Shown here in pieces: positions 47,484 through 60,012 of a stretch of DNA of 64,000 bases. Location: the NCBI GenBank assembly GCA_034769895.1, contig CM068373.1, forward strand, positions 202,472,134 to 202,536,133, in the 5' to 3' direction. The notes under the pieces are model-generated. The model was not told the origin of the DNA. It saw only the letters and a list, made by a program, of their open reading frames with translations, and made no database searches. Source of the DNA: Magicicada septendecula (lineage: Eukaryota > Arthropoda > Insecta > Hemiptera > Cicadidae). The position numbers were made by a program, and so were the translations under genes. How positions within the stretch are numbered: position 1 is the first letter of the stretch; every line of letters begins with the position of its first letter.

Positions 47484-47804
47484 GTGGATTATTATGACCT
47501 TTTCAGGATACTTTATTTATCAAAATTAAGTACTTTACTCTTGTTAAAACATAAAACGTTGCAGGTAAACTACCCCTTCTCCTTAACCGATCTTCACCAA
47601 AATCAACAGACCTTGAGTCCTCTACAATATGCAAAAAATTATTTGAATTTGCGGCAATTATCATTCGCCATAGACAAAATTCTATACACAGACATCTTTC
47701 AAAAAATTACTTCTTTATGTATTGAGGGTAGTACAATCAGAATCAGCCCTTATCTCGAACACGATTTTTTTCGCCATCCATTTCCTTATGGAACATGGAA
47801 GTAA
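47484..47804 (+). CDS. Orphan ORF of 106 codons, copy 3 (GTG at start)
   Basis: Same protein sequence as copies 1 and 2, but the first codon is GTG (CTAGAGTGGATT). The reading frame is unaffected. Confidence 0.35.
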   Translation: MDYYDLFRILYLSKLSTLLLLKHKTLQVNYPFSLTDLHQNQQTLSPLQYAKNYLNLRQLSFAIDKILYTDIFQKITSLCIEGSTIRISPYLEHDFFRHPFPYGTWK

Positions 47805-49177
47805 AAACAATATCCTTCTTTTTATAATATGTATTGCACATGTTTTCTAACTCGGGACACTAATTATTAGATAAAATGTTTACCTTCATTTAAGCCAGCT
47901 TCCACTCACTGTGTTCTTTCTCAGAGGCCATAACATGTTTTTTTTTTTAACGTTGCTGAACATAAATTGATGTTGAATTAAAAATAAAGTAAAGGATTAG
48001 CACCTGAATTTTGCAACGTGCAAGTTGAAGAATCTATTTAATTATTGCACTTAACTTGATATAAGTACTGATTACATTTCAGGATTATTATTTTCAGAAA
48101 TAATGTTATGTAAACCAGATTTCCCCATATAAAGTTAATTAAAATTCTTTAACGCATAGCATTCCAGGCCTTTATGGTAGTAGATTTGTATTAATAAATT
48201 TGAATTTACACAAATAATTCTCTTTGATTAACCAGAGTTACACACACAAACTTAAGGCTAGGAGAATCCTTGAAATGTTTGGAGCATCACTAGGTCATCA
48301 TGATGGATCTAATAATCAAACTTCAGTTTCTGTGAAAAGCTGGCAGATTTGAGTAGCCACTTGATAAAGGATGGTATTGTAAAAGCAACAATTCTTTCAG
48401 AATTATTTTATAACCCTGTCAGTCTGCAAATAACTATCACTCCTTTAGATCATCAGCAGATTTAAACTTTTCTTATTCGTGCTAGGAATGTATCATGTAA
48501 AACTGCTGGAAATATGGAATACAAGAACAAATCAAACATTGTACATTGTTTGATCAAAGAAATTTAAAAAAAAAACTTGTAAACTCTGAAAACATTTGTT
48601 CTAATACAGAATTCAAATTAAATAAAGAAAAAAGGAATTGTGTGCGTGCTAGTGTGTGTGTTTTAATGATGGAGACATCTTTGCTCTTGCTCCTCAACCA
48701 CTTTCAGAAAGTGACAGACAGAACAATGCCTGACCTGCAAATGGTCTTGAAACATACTTGTGATCTTGCAAAAGAAGATCAGTCCTCTGTGTGTTTTAAT
48801 GATAATTAGTTAATCAATGGACATGTCATGGTCAACAAAATCCAAGAATTTACAAACGAATAATGAAAACACAGAGATTAAAAACTAATAAGAAATCATT
48901 AAATAGACATAAAGAAACAAATTAGTAAAATTTATTAATGAATCAAAGGAATTCAGAAATTCAACTGATAATCACACATTAGTACATAGTGTTACTAATT
49001 TCACAAGTCCACAAAATTTGTAATTATTAAATTCCACTCTAACCCATTATTAATACTTAATCATTTGCGTGTTAACAGAAACTGCACATTGCTTTTTATT
49101 GCATTATGTTGAAAAAAGGATTTTAATGTACTTGTTTGGTTATACGTTAGATTGTACTGGGTTCTAAATTGGAAGTA
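47805..49177. repeat. Arm-derived flank, partial X, spacer and piece E, copy 3
   Basis: An 87-codon frame at 48546-48809 (NHFQKVTDRTMPDLQMVLKH, ending SSVCFNDN) is open here because a GAGTG in other copies reads GTGTG near 48654. No family recognised. E lies at about 49032-49177. Confidence 0.55.
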
Positions 49178-50310
49178 GAATTCTTGAAAAGAACGAATCC
49201 ATAATATTTTTACCATGTGGGGCGCATTCCTTGAAACATGTGGGTGTTAATGCTGCAAAACTCAATGCAGATGTGATGACATTTTTCGGGCATGTTGCAA
49301 GTCTTTACTCATTTTTCTCTAGCAGCCCTAGAGAAAAATGTTGGGAAGTTTTGAAAAAGCACATTCCTTTATCACTGCAGAGCTTCCCTGAAACAAGATG
49401 AAGTGAGAGGATCCAAGCTGTCAAACCGATAGTTAAGCACTACCCAGGAGTACTTAAATTGTTGGATATACTTTAGAAGAGATGTCTTCTAGTCTAACTC
49501 CCTCTGCCTACATCATATTAGGGTTTAAGAAATACTTCAATTCCACAAAGAGCTTAATGTTGGCATCATTTTGGTTCAAAGTGCTTTCATATATTGACTA
49601 AAAAAATGTTGTTATTCAAAGCAAAGGAATCACACTCGTTGAAATAACTCTAGTGGAAGATTTGCTGACAGAATTGAAATTGTTGCGTGATAACCCAGAC
49701 AGCATAATTGAAGAACCAAACTTAATTGCAAAAGAACTAATAAAAGTTCCTCCTGAATCTCCCAAAAGGTGGAAAAAAAGTACAGATCAATCCAATAGTG
49801 ATTTTTCAGTAAACAAAGATCAAGAAAATAAATTTAAAACCTCAGTCATGTACCCAGTATTAGAGTTTGTAATGGGCAACATAAAAACACGATTCACTGC
49901 AATTAGTTCAATTCGTGACTTGTTTCCACCAGTATTGAACTTTACGGACATGGAAAATGATGAATTAGAATTGAAAGTAAAAGTTCTCATTATCAAGTTT
50001 AAAAAGGAATTGGCAATGGATCTATTTGAAGAAATATTACACTTGAAGAACATTTATAAAACAGAGTTTGAATCAGAAAAGAATCCACTAAGCCTACTCC
50101 AAAAACCTTCAAACTGTATTTGTGAACTTCTGTCTTGCCTATAGGCTTTTCTGTACTATTCCAGTTACAGTTTCGTCTCTTGAAAAATCTTTGAGCAGTA
50201 TAGCGAATTCACTGAAAACTTGGCAGAGAAGCACTACCTACCAAGAAAGGCTTAATAATTTGGCAATTTTAGCTATTACAAATGAATTGGCTAACAGTAT
50301 TCCACTCTAA
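49178..50310 (+). pseudogene. ZMYM1-like hAT transposase fragment, plus, copy 3 of long unit
   Basis: 163-codon stretch at 49653-50144, dimerisation frame at 50122-50310, core remnant from 49178 with the same three-base loss as at 38347. Confidence 0.8.
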
Positions 50311-50930
50311 CCCATTATTAATACTTAATCATTTGGGTGTTAACAGAAACTGCACATTGCTTTTTATTGCATTATGTTGAAAAAAGGATTTTAATGTACT
50401 TGTTTGGTTATAGGCCTACGTTAGATTGTACTGTGTTCTAAATTGGAAGTAGGTTTTAATTCCGGTACTTCGAATAAATACAGCCTTTTATCCATACAAT
50501 AAATACAGCCTTTGAATGTACACTAAGTAAGGAAATGTTTGTTAAGTCTAATTAATTTTAAAAATCTAAAAGGTTAAGTTAGATAATTAAACGTTGACAC
50601 ACCCTCCCAAAATCGTCTCTGTACCGTAATTATGTGCGATAAATGGAAACTAATTTCTGTACTTCCACTAAATACACCCTTTTAATAAAATATGTGCCAG
50701 TAAACCCCAATAAAATATGCACCAATAACAAAGCCTACTATCTAAGTTAGATAATTAAACGTAGACACAACCTCCAAAAATCGTCTGTGTACCGTAATTA
50801 TGTGCAATAAATGGAAACTAATTTCTGTACTTCCAATAAATACACCCTTTTAATAAAATATGTGCCAATACTCTGAATTCAAATTAAATAAAGAAAAAAG
50901 GAATTGTGTGTGTGTGTGTGTTTTCTGTGG
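50311..50930 (+). repeat. Satellite units and GT run, plus, copy 3
   Basis: Duplicate of 39147-39760; GT run 50905-50921. Confidence 0.7.
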
Positions 50931-51490
50931 TTGAGGCTGAAGATAGAAGTAGTTTCTGTAGAAATATTTCATTTCTAAAACGATTTTAAATATAAATCTT
51001 AAAACATGGAAGTCATGTATAGTTCTCCACACGGATATTTTCATTATTTGCATCAAATAGTATTATTGTTTAATACACGTTCTATCCAGATCAAATTATG
51101 TGTATACAGTTCTGGAAAAATTAGAAATACAATTTTTTTTGTTTATTTTAAACTGTATTATGTTTGGAAGTATCCCAAAGTAAATTTAACATTAATCATG
51201 TCAATCAATGAGGCCAGTCTAGTTTTTTAAGGCTAGGAGAATCCTTGAAATGTTTGGAGCATCAGTAGGTCAGCATGATGGATCTAATAATCAAACTTCA
51301 GTTTCTGTGAAAAGCTGGCAGATTTGAGTAGCCACTTGATAAAGGATGGTATTGTAAAAGCAACAATTCTTTCAGAATTATTTTATAACCCTGTCAGTCT
51401 GCAAATAACTATCACTCCTTTAGATCATCAGCAGATTTAAACTTTTCTTATTTGTGCTAGGAATGTATCATGTAAAACTGCTGGAAGCAT
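50931..51490 (+). repeat. Module X, plus, copy 3
   Basis: Duplicate of 39761-40330; reads FNTRSIQIK, as in the 4.51-kb units, where the other two long-unit copies read FNTCSIQIK. Confidence 0.75.
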
Positions 51491-52934
51491 GGTATACAAA
51501 GTTTCTATTATCCTTTTCAAGGTTGATGACCAAAACAAAAAGTACTACTTATAATTCATCATTGTAGCAGTTACACAGCAGTATACTAAACATCTCTTGG
51601 TTAATACCTGTACTCTGGTCAGGTAGGACACAATGAATCATTCAAAACAAGTACAATTCAGTGTCAATGTCTAGTGTTTATGTGTCACTGCTACCCATAG
51701 TGAATCATTTGTATTGTACATAACAAATAGTATTCTGACTGTACATGTTTTTCATCTGACAAGAATTTTATACTTAGGCAAACTCATTTAATGGTGTAAC
51801 CTTCTGTAACATGTGCCAAACAAGTATTCATAAAATTAATATTTGTGTCAAATTGTGTTTTATTTATTTCAAACAAAATCTGTTTTGTGGACATAACTTT
51901 ATGTCCAATACAATTATTATGTTATTTCTTTTTAGTATCCCTTATAGATTTGCGTGATCAAAACTTTTAATACTAAAACTTTTTTTCAGCTGATAACCAT
52001 GCTTTGTTGAGATTATTAAAGAAAAGTTTTGCTCATTCAGTGATGTGGCATCTTCAGTGATAAAGTTGAGTCTCATCGTGGTAAAACTACTGAAGACTTC
52101 ATAGAATTGGAAAATTAATGAGAATAATATTCTTACAACCAGTGACAAGAATTATGAACTTAAAACAGTGGAATGAATTACTGAATACCAGATACTCTCA
52201 ATTGCTAAAACAAACACACTTATATTACAACAGTTCTCTTTATATAATTATCCAGGACACACTGTATAGCCTACAAACAGTAATAAAAAAATCACAATAG
52301 TTTACAACACAAGTAAACAATTGATCATTTGTCACTTTTATTAAAAACTGCTGTCTAATATCATCCTATATGAATGCACAACCTACTACACCAACTTTCT
52401 AAAACTCAGCTGGTGGCAACATCCTAATTATCAGGCTAATGTGATAAAGTTCCAGATGAATGCCAAGAGTGTGGCTCTAGAATATTCTGCAGTGCTGCTG
52501 ATTAACAGTATGTGATCAGCATCACATAGAGTACTACACATTTAAGCTATCTAATTGACTTGGTATTAGAATATTAGTAAAATGTGCTTGTTAACCAAAT
52601 AGTGTGTTATTACTCCTGAAAATCCCATTTCACTAAGAGCATTTTAGAAGTCTGGGTTATCTTTTATGTTTCACTCCACAAACATGCCTTTAGTTCAGCA
52701 TTTCTTAACCTATTGGGCATGAGCCACTGCAGGGTCCCGAGAGGGCATTTGGTGGGTTGCAAAGTCAGGTTCGGAAATTTATTTACTGTGTCTTAAAAAG
52801 CTACTACATGTAAATAACTAAGATATATCATTTTAACAATTTAAATTCAACCTGTTTTGTACATAGTCTAAACTGTACATTTTTGTTATTCATGCTCTAC
52901 CATTGTTTTTTACCAGCTCTGATGTTTAACTCTC
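51491..52934. other. Spacer of the long unit, plus copy 3
   Basis: Duplicate of 40331-41772. Nothing further recognised. Confidence 0.5.
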
Positions 52935-53619
52935 TATAACCAGATTGAAAGTTGCTTCCCAGAGGGATACAGTGAATTCAATTGGATTCAAGACCCATTC
53001 TTGTATTTTGAAAGTTCTAACATGTTGTCAGTAAAACTAAATGAGCAATTGTGTGATATCATCTGTGATGCTGGGATTAAAACTAAATTTTTAGTAAATT
53101 ATTTTGTATAGTTAGTGATAACATGAGACATGTCATGGACAACAAAATCCATAAACTTTTAGATTCTGACTTAACAAAGTTCTGGATATCTTTAAGAGAT
53201 GAATATCCTGAACTTTCGGAGTTGCTCATCCCATTCACCACCTCATTCTTGAGTGAAATGGGATTTTCATCTCAAGTGAAAAGCAAGCACACAAATAGAC
53301 TTGACGCACACTCAGATTTATGACTTAATTTAACCACTCTTGAATCCAACATACCCCAGCTTTTGCAGAAAAAGCAGCTCCAACTGTCACATTAGTAACT
53401 AATGATTAGTTAGGCAAGTAAAAACTCTTTTGTTTTTAACTTCAGCATGTGTTTATTAGAGCAAATTAGTCTTTTGAATTACATATTTGCTTTTTGCTTT
53501 TCTATAATTAAGTGTATATATAATTTGTTTAAGCATAAAAGAAGGCATAAAGTTCTCAGTGTTACCAAAAATATGATTATAAAGTGGGTGCACAAGTAGT
53601 TCTGCCATGCACACCCCTA
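52935..53619 (+). pseudogene. ZBED5-like hAT transposase C-terminus and element end, copy 4
   Basis: Frame 53123-53323 as in copy 2; terminus at 53619. Confidence 0.75.
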
Positions 53620-55763
53620 CAAGTCTAATTAATTTTAAAAATCTAAAAGGTTAAGTTAGATAATTAAACGTAGACACAACCTCCCAAAATCGTCTCTGTA
53701 CCGTAATTATGTGCGATAAATGGAAACTAATTTCTGTACTTCCAATAAATACACCCTTTTAATAAAATATGTTCCAATAAAATACTGTATGTACGAATAA
53801 CGTAGCCTACTAGGTTATACGTTCTAAATTGGAAGTACCGATAGGTTTTAATTCTAATAAATACAGCCTTTAATGTATATACAGCCTTTTATCCATACAA
53901 TAAATACAGCCTTTGAATGTACACTAACAAAGGAAATTTTTGTTAAATCTAATTAATTTTAAAAATCTAAAAGGTTAAGTTGCATTGTTAAACGTAGACA
54001 CAACCTCCAAAAATCGTCTGTGTACCGTAATTATGTGCGATAAATGGAAAATAATTTCTGTACTTCCAATAAATACACCCTTTTAATAAAATATGTGCCA
54101 ATAAACCCCAATAAAATATGCAAATAGGTTATAGGTCTACGTTCTAAATTGGAACTAGGTTTTAATTCCGGTACTTCGAATAAATACAGCCTTTAATGTT
54201 ATGTACAGCAGCCTTGTATGCATACAATAATTTAATGTACGCTAACAAAGGAAATTTTTGTTAAATCTAATTAATTTTAAAAATCTAAAAGGTTAAGTTG
54301 CATTGTTAAACGTAGATACAACCTCCAAAAATCGTCTGTGTACCGTAATTATGTGCGATAAATGGAAAATTATTTCTGTACTTCCAGTAAATACACCCTT
54401 TTATTGTACACTAACAAAGTAAATTTTATTTAAGTTACATTGTCTACATAACCTCCATAAACTGGCATTAGTTACTTGTGAAGAAAACAGTTCTAGTACA
54501 CATCGAACACGGAAAAAAAATACAAACGTGGAGACGGAAGTTGTCTTTGGCCGCAGGAAACAGTGAAAGACCCGGAAACTTTCACTATAGCCTGCGGCCA
54601 AAGAAACTTTCGTCTCCGGGTTTGTACCTGTGTTCCGTGTTCGATGTGTACTAGAACTGTTTTCTTCACAAGTAACTAATGCCAGGTTATTGAGGTTATG
54701 TACGACAATGTAACATCTAAAATTTACTTTGTTAGTGTACAATAAAAGGGTGTATTTACTGGAAGTACAGAAATTAGTTTCCATTTATCGCACATAATTA
54801 CGGTACACAGACAATTTTTGGAGGTTGTGTCTACGTTTAACAATGTAACTTAACCTTTTAGATTTTTAAAATTAATTAGATTTAACAAAAATTTCCTTTG
54901 TTAGTGTACATTAAATTATTGTACGGATAAAAGGCTGCTGTACATTACATTAAAGGCTGTATTTATTCGAAGTACCGGAATTAAAACCTAGTTCCAATTT
55001 AGAACGTAGACCTATAACCTATTTGCATATTTTATTGGGGTTTATTGGCACATATTTTATTAAAAGGGTGTATTTATTGGAAGTACAGAAATTAGTTTCC
55101 ATTTATCGCACATAATTACGGTACACAGACGATTTTTGGAGGTTGTGTCTACGTTTAACAATGTAACTTAACCTTTTAGATTTTTAAAATTAATTAGATT
55201 TAACAAAAATTTCCTTTGTTAGTGTACATTCAAAGGCTGTATTTATTGTATGGATAAAAGGCTGTATTTATTCGAATTAAAACCTATCGGTACTTCCAAT
55301 TTAGAACGTATAACCTAGTAGGCTTCGTTATTGGTGCATATTTTATTGCGGTTTATTGACACATATTTTATTAAAAGGGTGTATTTATTGGAAGTACAGA
55401 AATTAGTTTCCATTTATTGCACATAATTACGGTACAGAGACGATTTTGGGAGGTTGTGTCAACGTTTAATTATCTAACTTAACCTTTTAGATTTTTAAAA
55501 TTAATTAGACTTAACAAACATTTCCTTACTTAGTGTACATTCAAAGGCAGTATTTATTGTATCGATAAAAGGCTGTATTTATTCGAAGTACCGGAATTAA
55601 AACCTACTTCCAATTTAGAACACAGTAAAATTTAACGTAGGCCTATAACCAAACAAGTACATTAAAATCCTTTTTTCAACATAATGCAATAAAAAGCAAT
55701 GTGCAGTTTCTGTTAACACCCAAATGATTAAGTATTAATAATGGGTTAGAGTGGAATTCAATG
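53620..55763. mobile_element. Foldback element with satellite arms, copy 4
   Basis: Duplicate of 42458-44601; palindromic core about 54396-54750. Confidence 0.7.
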
Positions 55764-57085
55764 TTACTATGGTCTAAATTTAAGACAAAAAATAAACATA
55801 ATCTGTGTTTATCAACACATAAGTGATACATAAGTCAATTGTTACAAAGATAAAAGAGTATAACCAATTATAAGTGAGAGACCTGTTTCTAAAACGGCTT
55901 AAGTAGTGCAAAGTTTTTTTTTTCTTGCTTTCATTTGAGCAAACTGGTCAATAACATCTGACTGATAAATTAATACTGTTAGCCAATTCATTTTTAATAG
56001 CTAAAATTGCCAAATTATTAAGCCTTTCTTGGTAGGTAGTGCTTCTCTGCCAAGTTTTCAGTGAATTCGCTAACCTGCTGAAAGATTTTTCAGGAGACGA
56101 AACTGTAACTGGAATAGTACAGAAAAGCCTATAGGCAAGACAGAAATTCACAAATACAGCTTGAAGGTTTTTGGAGTAGGCTTAGTGGATTCTTTTCTGA
56201 TTCAAACTCTGTTTTATAAATGTTCTTCAAGTGTAATATTTCTTCAAATAGATCCATTGCCAATTCCTTTTTAAACTTGCTAATGAGAACTTTTACTTTC
56301 AATTCTAATTCATCATTTTCCATGTCCGTAAAGTTCAATACTGGTGGAAACAAGTCACGAATTGAACTAATTGCAGTGAATCGTGTTTTTATGTTACCCA
56401 TTACAAACTCTAATACTGGGTACATGACTGAGGTTTTAAATTTGTTTTCTTGATCTTTGTTTACTGAAAAATCACTATTGGATTTACGTACTTTTTTCCC
56501 ACCTTTTGGGAGATTCAGGAGGAACTTTTATTAGTTCTTTTGCAATTAAGTTTGGTTCTTCAATTATGCTGTCTGGATTATCACGCAACAATTTCAATTC
56601 TGTCAGCAAATCTTCCACTAGAGTTATTTCAACATTGAGTGTGATTCCTTTGCTTTGAATAACAACATTTTTTTAGTCAATATATGAAAGCACTTTGAAC
56701 CAAAAAGATGCCAACATTAAGCTCTTTGTGGAATTGAAATATTTCTTAAGCCCTAATATGATGTAGGCAGAGGGAGTTAGACTAGAAGACATCTCTTCTA
56801 AAATATATCCAACAATTTAAGTACTCCTGGGTAGTGCTTAACTATCGGTTTGACAGCTTGGATCCTCTCACTTCATCTTGTTTCAGGGAAGCTCTGCAGT
56901 GATAAAGGAATGTGCTTTTTCAAAACTTCCCAACATTTTTCTCTAGGGCTGCTAGAGTAAAGACTTGCAACATGCCCGAAAAATGTCGATCACATCTGCA
57001 TTGAGTTTTGCAGCATTAACACCCACATATTTCAAGGAATGCGCCCCACATGGTAAAAATATTATGGATTCGTTCTTTTCAAGAA
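55764..57085 (-). pseudogene. ZMYM1-like hAT, older variant, copy 3
   Basis: Frames 55948-56151 and 56129-56425; carries EEILHLKN as at 44967. Confidence 0.75.
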
Positions 57086-57764
57086 TTCTACTTCCAATTT
57101 AGAACCCAGTACAATCTAACGTATAACCAAACGAGTACATTAAAATCCTTTTTTCAACATAATGCAATAAAAAGCAATGTGCAGTTTCTGTTAACACGCA
57201 AATGATTAAGTATTAATAATGGGTTAGAGTGGAATTTAATAATTACAAATTTTGTGGACTTGTGAAATTAGTAACACTATGTACTAATGTGTGATTACCA
57301 GTTGAATTTCTGAATTCCTTTGATTCATTAATAAATTTTACTAATTTGTTTCTTTATGTCTATTTAATGATTTCTTATTAGTTTTTAATCTTTGTGTTTT
57401 CATTATTCATTTGTAAATTCTTGGATTTTGTTGTCCATGACATGTCCATTGATTAACTAATTATCATTAAAACACACAGAGGACTGATCTTCTTTTGCAA
57501 GATCACAAGTATGTTTCAAGACCATTTGCAGGTCAGGCATTGTTCTGTCTGTTCACTTTCTGAAAGTGGTTGAGGAGCAAGGGGGAAGATGTCTCCATTA
57601 AAACACACACACACACACACACACACTAGCACGCACACAATTCCTTTTTTCTTTATTTAATTTGAATTCTATATTAGAACAATTGTTTTCAGAGTTTTAC
57701 AAGTTTTTTTTTTAATTTCTTGGATCAAACAATGTACAATGTTTGATTTGTTATTGTATTCCAT
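57086..57764. repeat. Piece E and spacer, last unit
   Basis: E at 57086-57235; CA run about 57601-57627. Confidence 0.6.
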
Positions 57765-58447
57765 ACTTCCAGCAGTTTTACATGATACATTCCTAACACG
57801 AATAAGAAAAGTTTAAATCTGCTGATGATCTAAAGGAGTGATAGTTATTTGCAGACTGACAGGGTTATAAAATAATTCTGAAGAATTGTTGCTTTTACAA
57901 TACCATCCTTTATCAAGTGACTACTCAAATCTGCCAGTTTTTTCACAGAAACTGAAGTTTGATGATTAGATCCATCATGATGACCTAGTGATGCTCCAAA
58001 CATTTCAAGGATTCTCCTAGCCTTAAAAAACTGGACTGGCCTCATTGATTGACATGATTAATGTTAAATTTACTTTGGGATACTTCCAAACATAATACAG
58101 TTTACAATAAACAAAAAAAAAATGTATGCCTGTCTAATTTTTCCAGAACTGTATACACATTATACACATAATTTGATCTGGATAGAACGTGTATTAAACA
58201 ATAATACACGTTCTATCTGACGATGGGCTGGGAGGCTTGAAAGCGCTAATCGGGATAATTTTTATATAGTGGTGTGCAACTGTGATCATTCTGATTTTAA
58301 ACAATAATACTATTTGATGCAAATAATTAAAATATCAGTGTGGAGAACCATACATGACTTCCATGTTTTAAGATTTATATTTAAAATCGTTTTAGAAATG
58401 AAATATTTCTACAGAAACTACTTCTATCTTCAGCCTCAACCACAGAA
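57765..58447 (-). repeat. Module X, minus, outermost right copy with insertion
   Basis: Carries TATGCCTGTC, the complement of a feature otherwise seen only in the left outer copy (2205-2690), so it was not overwritten by the internal amplification. A short foreign segment lies at about 58205-58300 between two copies of AAACAATAATAC. Confidence 0.75.
58205..58300 (+). mobile_element. Short insertion, possible PLE tail
   Basis: About 95 bases present in this X copy only, flanked by a 12-base repeat (AAACAATAATAC) as for a target duplication. It holds CTGACGATGGG, then GGCTTGAAAGCGC and TTTTTATATAGTGGTG, a layout like PLE ends with a decayed hammerhead-type motif. Confidence 0.4.
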
Positions 58448-58741
58448 TTGTTGTCACTAACATATACCACCTCACGTTAGCGCACTTGATTTTCACTGAT
58501 GATGGCAGTCGATGGCACTTCCAAAATGTCTGGTGTTGCAGAAAACATTGGACCACGGCCAAACAGCCTGGAAAGGAATTTTATCAACAAACTACTTCAC
58601 TGTTGCTGATAACGTAGTACACATATAAAAAATTATCCCCTCCCCTTCACCTATCATTTTAATTTATAGAAAATTATCCCCTCCACCTTCAACTTCCCCC
58701 TACCCCTTTTCATTTACAGATATTTAATCTACCTTTCTACA
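58448..58741 (+). mobile_element. PLE-like segment, copy 4, diverged
   Basis: CTGATGA from 58496, but the GAAAC of the other copies reads AAAAT (58523-58527), so the hammerhead-like core is not conserved here. C-rich tract present; the acceptor-like site reads CTACAG. Confidence 0.35.
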
Positions 58742-59062
58742 GTGGATTATTATGACCTTTTCAGGATACTTTATTTATCAAAATTATGTACTTTACTCTT
58801 GTTAAAACATAAAACGTTGCTGGTAAACTACCCCTTCTCCTTAACCGATCTTCACCAAAATCAACAGACCTTGAGTCCTCTACAATATGCAAAAAATTAT
58901 TTGAATTTGCGGGAGTTATCATTCGCCATAGACAAAATTCTACACACAGACATCTTTCAAAAAATGACTTCTTTATGTTTTGAGGGTAGTACAATCAGAA
59001 TCAGCCCTTATCTCGAACACGATTTTTTTCGCCATCCATTTCCTTATGGAACATGGAAGTAA
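58742..59062 (+). CDS. Orphan ORF of 106 codons, copy 4, diverged
   Basis: Open throughout, with several replacements: LSKLCTLLLL, KTLLVNYPF, LRELSFAIDKILHTDIF and FQKMTSLCFEG. The first codon is GTG. This is the most diverged copy. An open frame with mostly conservative replacements between diverged copies is weak evidence for past selection. Confidence 0.4.
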   Translation: MDYYDLFRILYLSKLCTLLLLKHKTLLVNYPFSLTDLHQNQQTLSPLQYAKNYLNLRELSFAIDKILHTDIFQKMTSLCFEGSTIRISPYLEHDFFRHPFPYGTWK

Positions 59063-60012
59063 AAACAATATCCTTCTTTTTATAATATGTATTGCACAAG
59101 TTTTCTAACACGGGACACTAATTATTAGATAAAATGTTTACCTTCGTTTAAGCCAGCTTCCACTCACTGTGTACTTTCTCAGAGACCATAACATGTTCTT
59201 TTTAACGTTGCCGAACATAAATTGATGTTGAATTAAAAATAAAGTAAAGGATTAGCACCTGAAGCTTGCAACGTGCAAGTTGAAGAATCTATTTAATTAT
59301 TGCACTTAACTTGATATAAGTACTGATTACATTTCAGGATTATTATTTTCAGAAATAATGTATGTAAACCAGATTTCCCCATATAAAGTTAATTAAAATT
59401 CTTTAACGCATAGCATTCCAGGGCTTTATGGTAGTAGATTTGTATTACTAAATTTGAATTTACACAAATAATTCTCTTTGATTAACCAGAGTTACACACA
59501 CAAACTAGATGCTGAGTGTCCTCCTAGTGTATAAATTCAGCTAAAACACTATTCCAAAAACTTACCTTATTACTAGAATATGTGACATGATGAACTTTTC
59601 ATGTTAAATAGTTTAAATACTTTGTGTTAAGAGTTAAGCAATTTAATAATTTTTATTTATGCAGGTGTATAGCAAAATCTGATCATCATGAAAAAGGAAT
59701 AAGGCATTTTGTAATAGCAATTAACTGATTAGTTCCTGCTGTATTACTGACTCATATTACAAGACCAATTTTTGTTTAATTGAAGATATATTTTAACTGT
59801 TTCTTTTGGTGCAATCTGTAAATTCCATGACACACATCCATAAAGGTTTGAAAATATGCTTATTGCAGTTTGATGGGAATACATTCTCAAAAAACTAATA
59901 CAAATTTGTTATGTCTGAGCACACCAGCTATCCTTTCTATTTGAGCCTTTTATCCAAATGTATTACATAGTATTGTGCCAAGATATATCACTACATTTGT
60001 ATACTGTAATAC
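59063..60012. repeat. Right outer inverted arm, inner segment
   Basis: 59270-60012 pairs with 2691-3450 in inverted orientation. No gene seen. Confidence 0.7.

Larger units (their letters stand above)
36027..58447. repeat. Tandem duplication, 11.16-kb unit, two copies
   Basis: Copy 1 about 36027-47188, copy 2 about 47189-58447. Offsets 36321/47484, 38489/49653, 41961/53123, 44967/56129 are 11162-11164. The unit overlaps the second 14.1-kb copy, so the duplications are nested. Confidence 0.85.
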
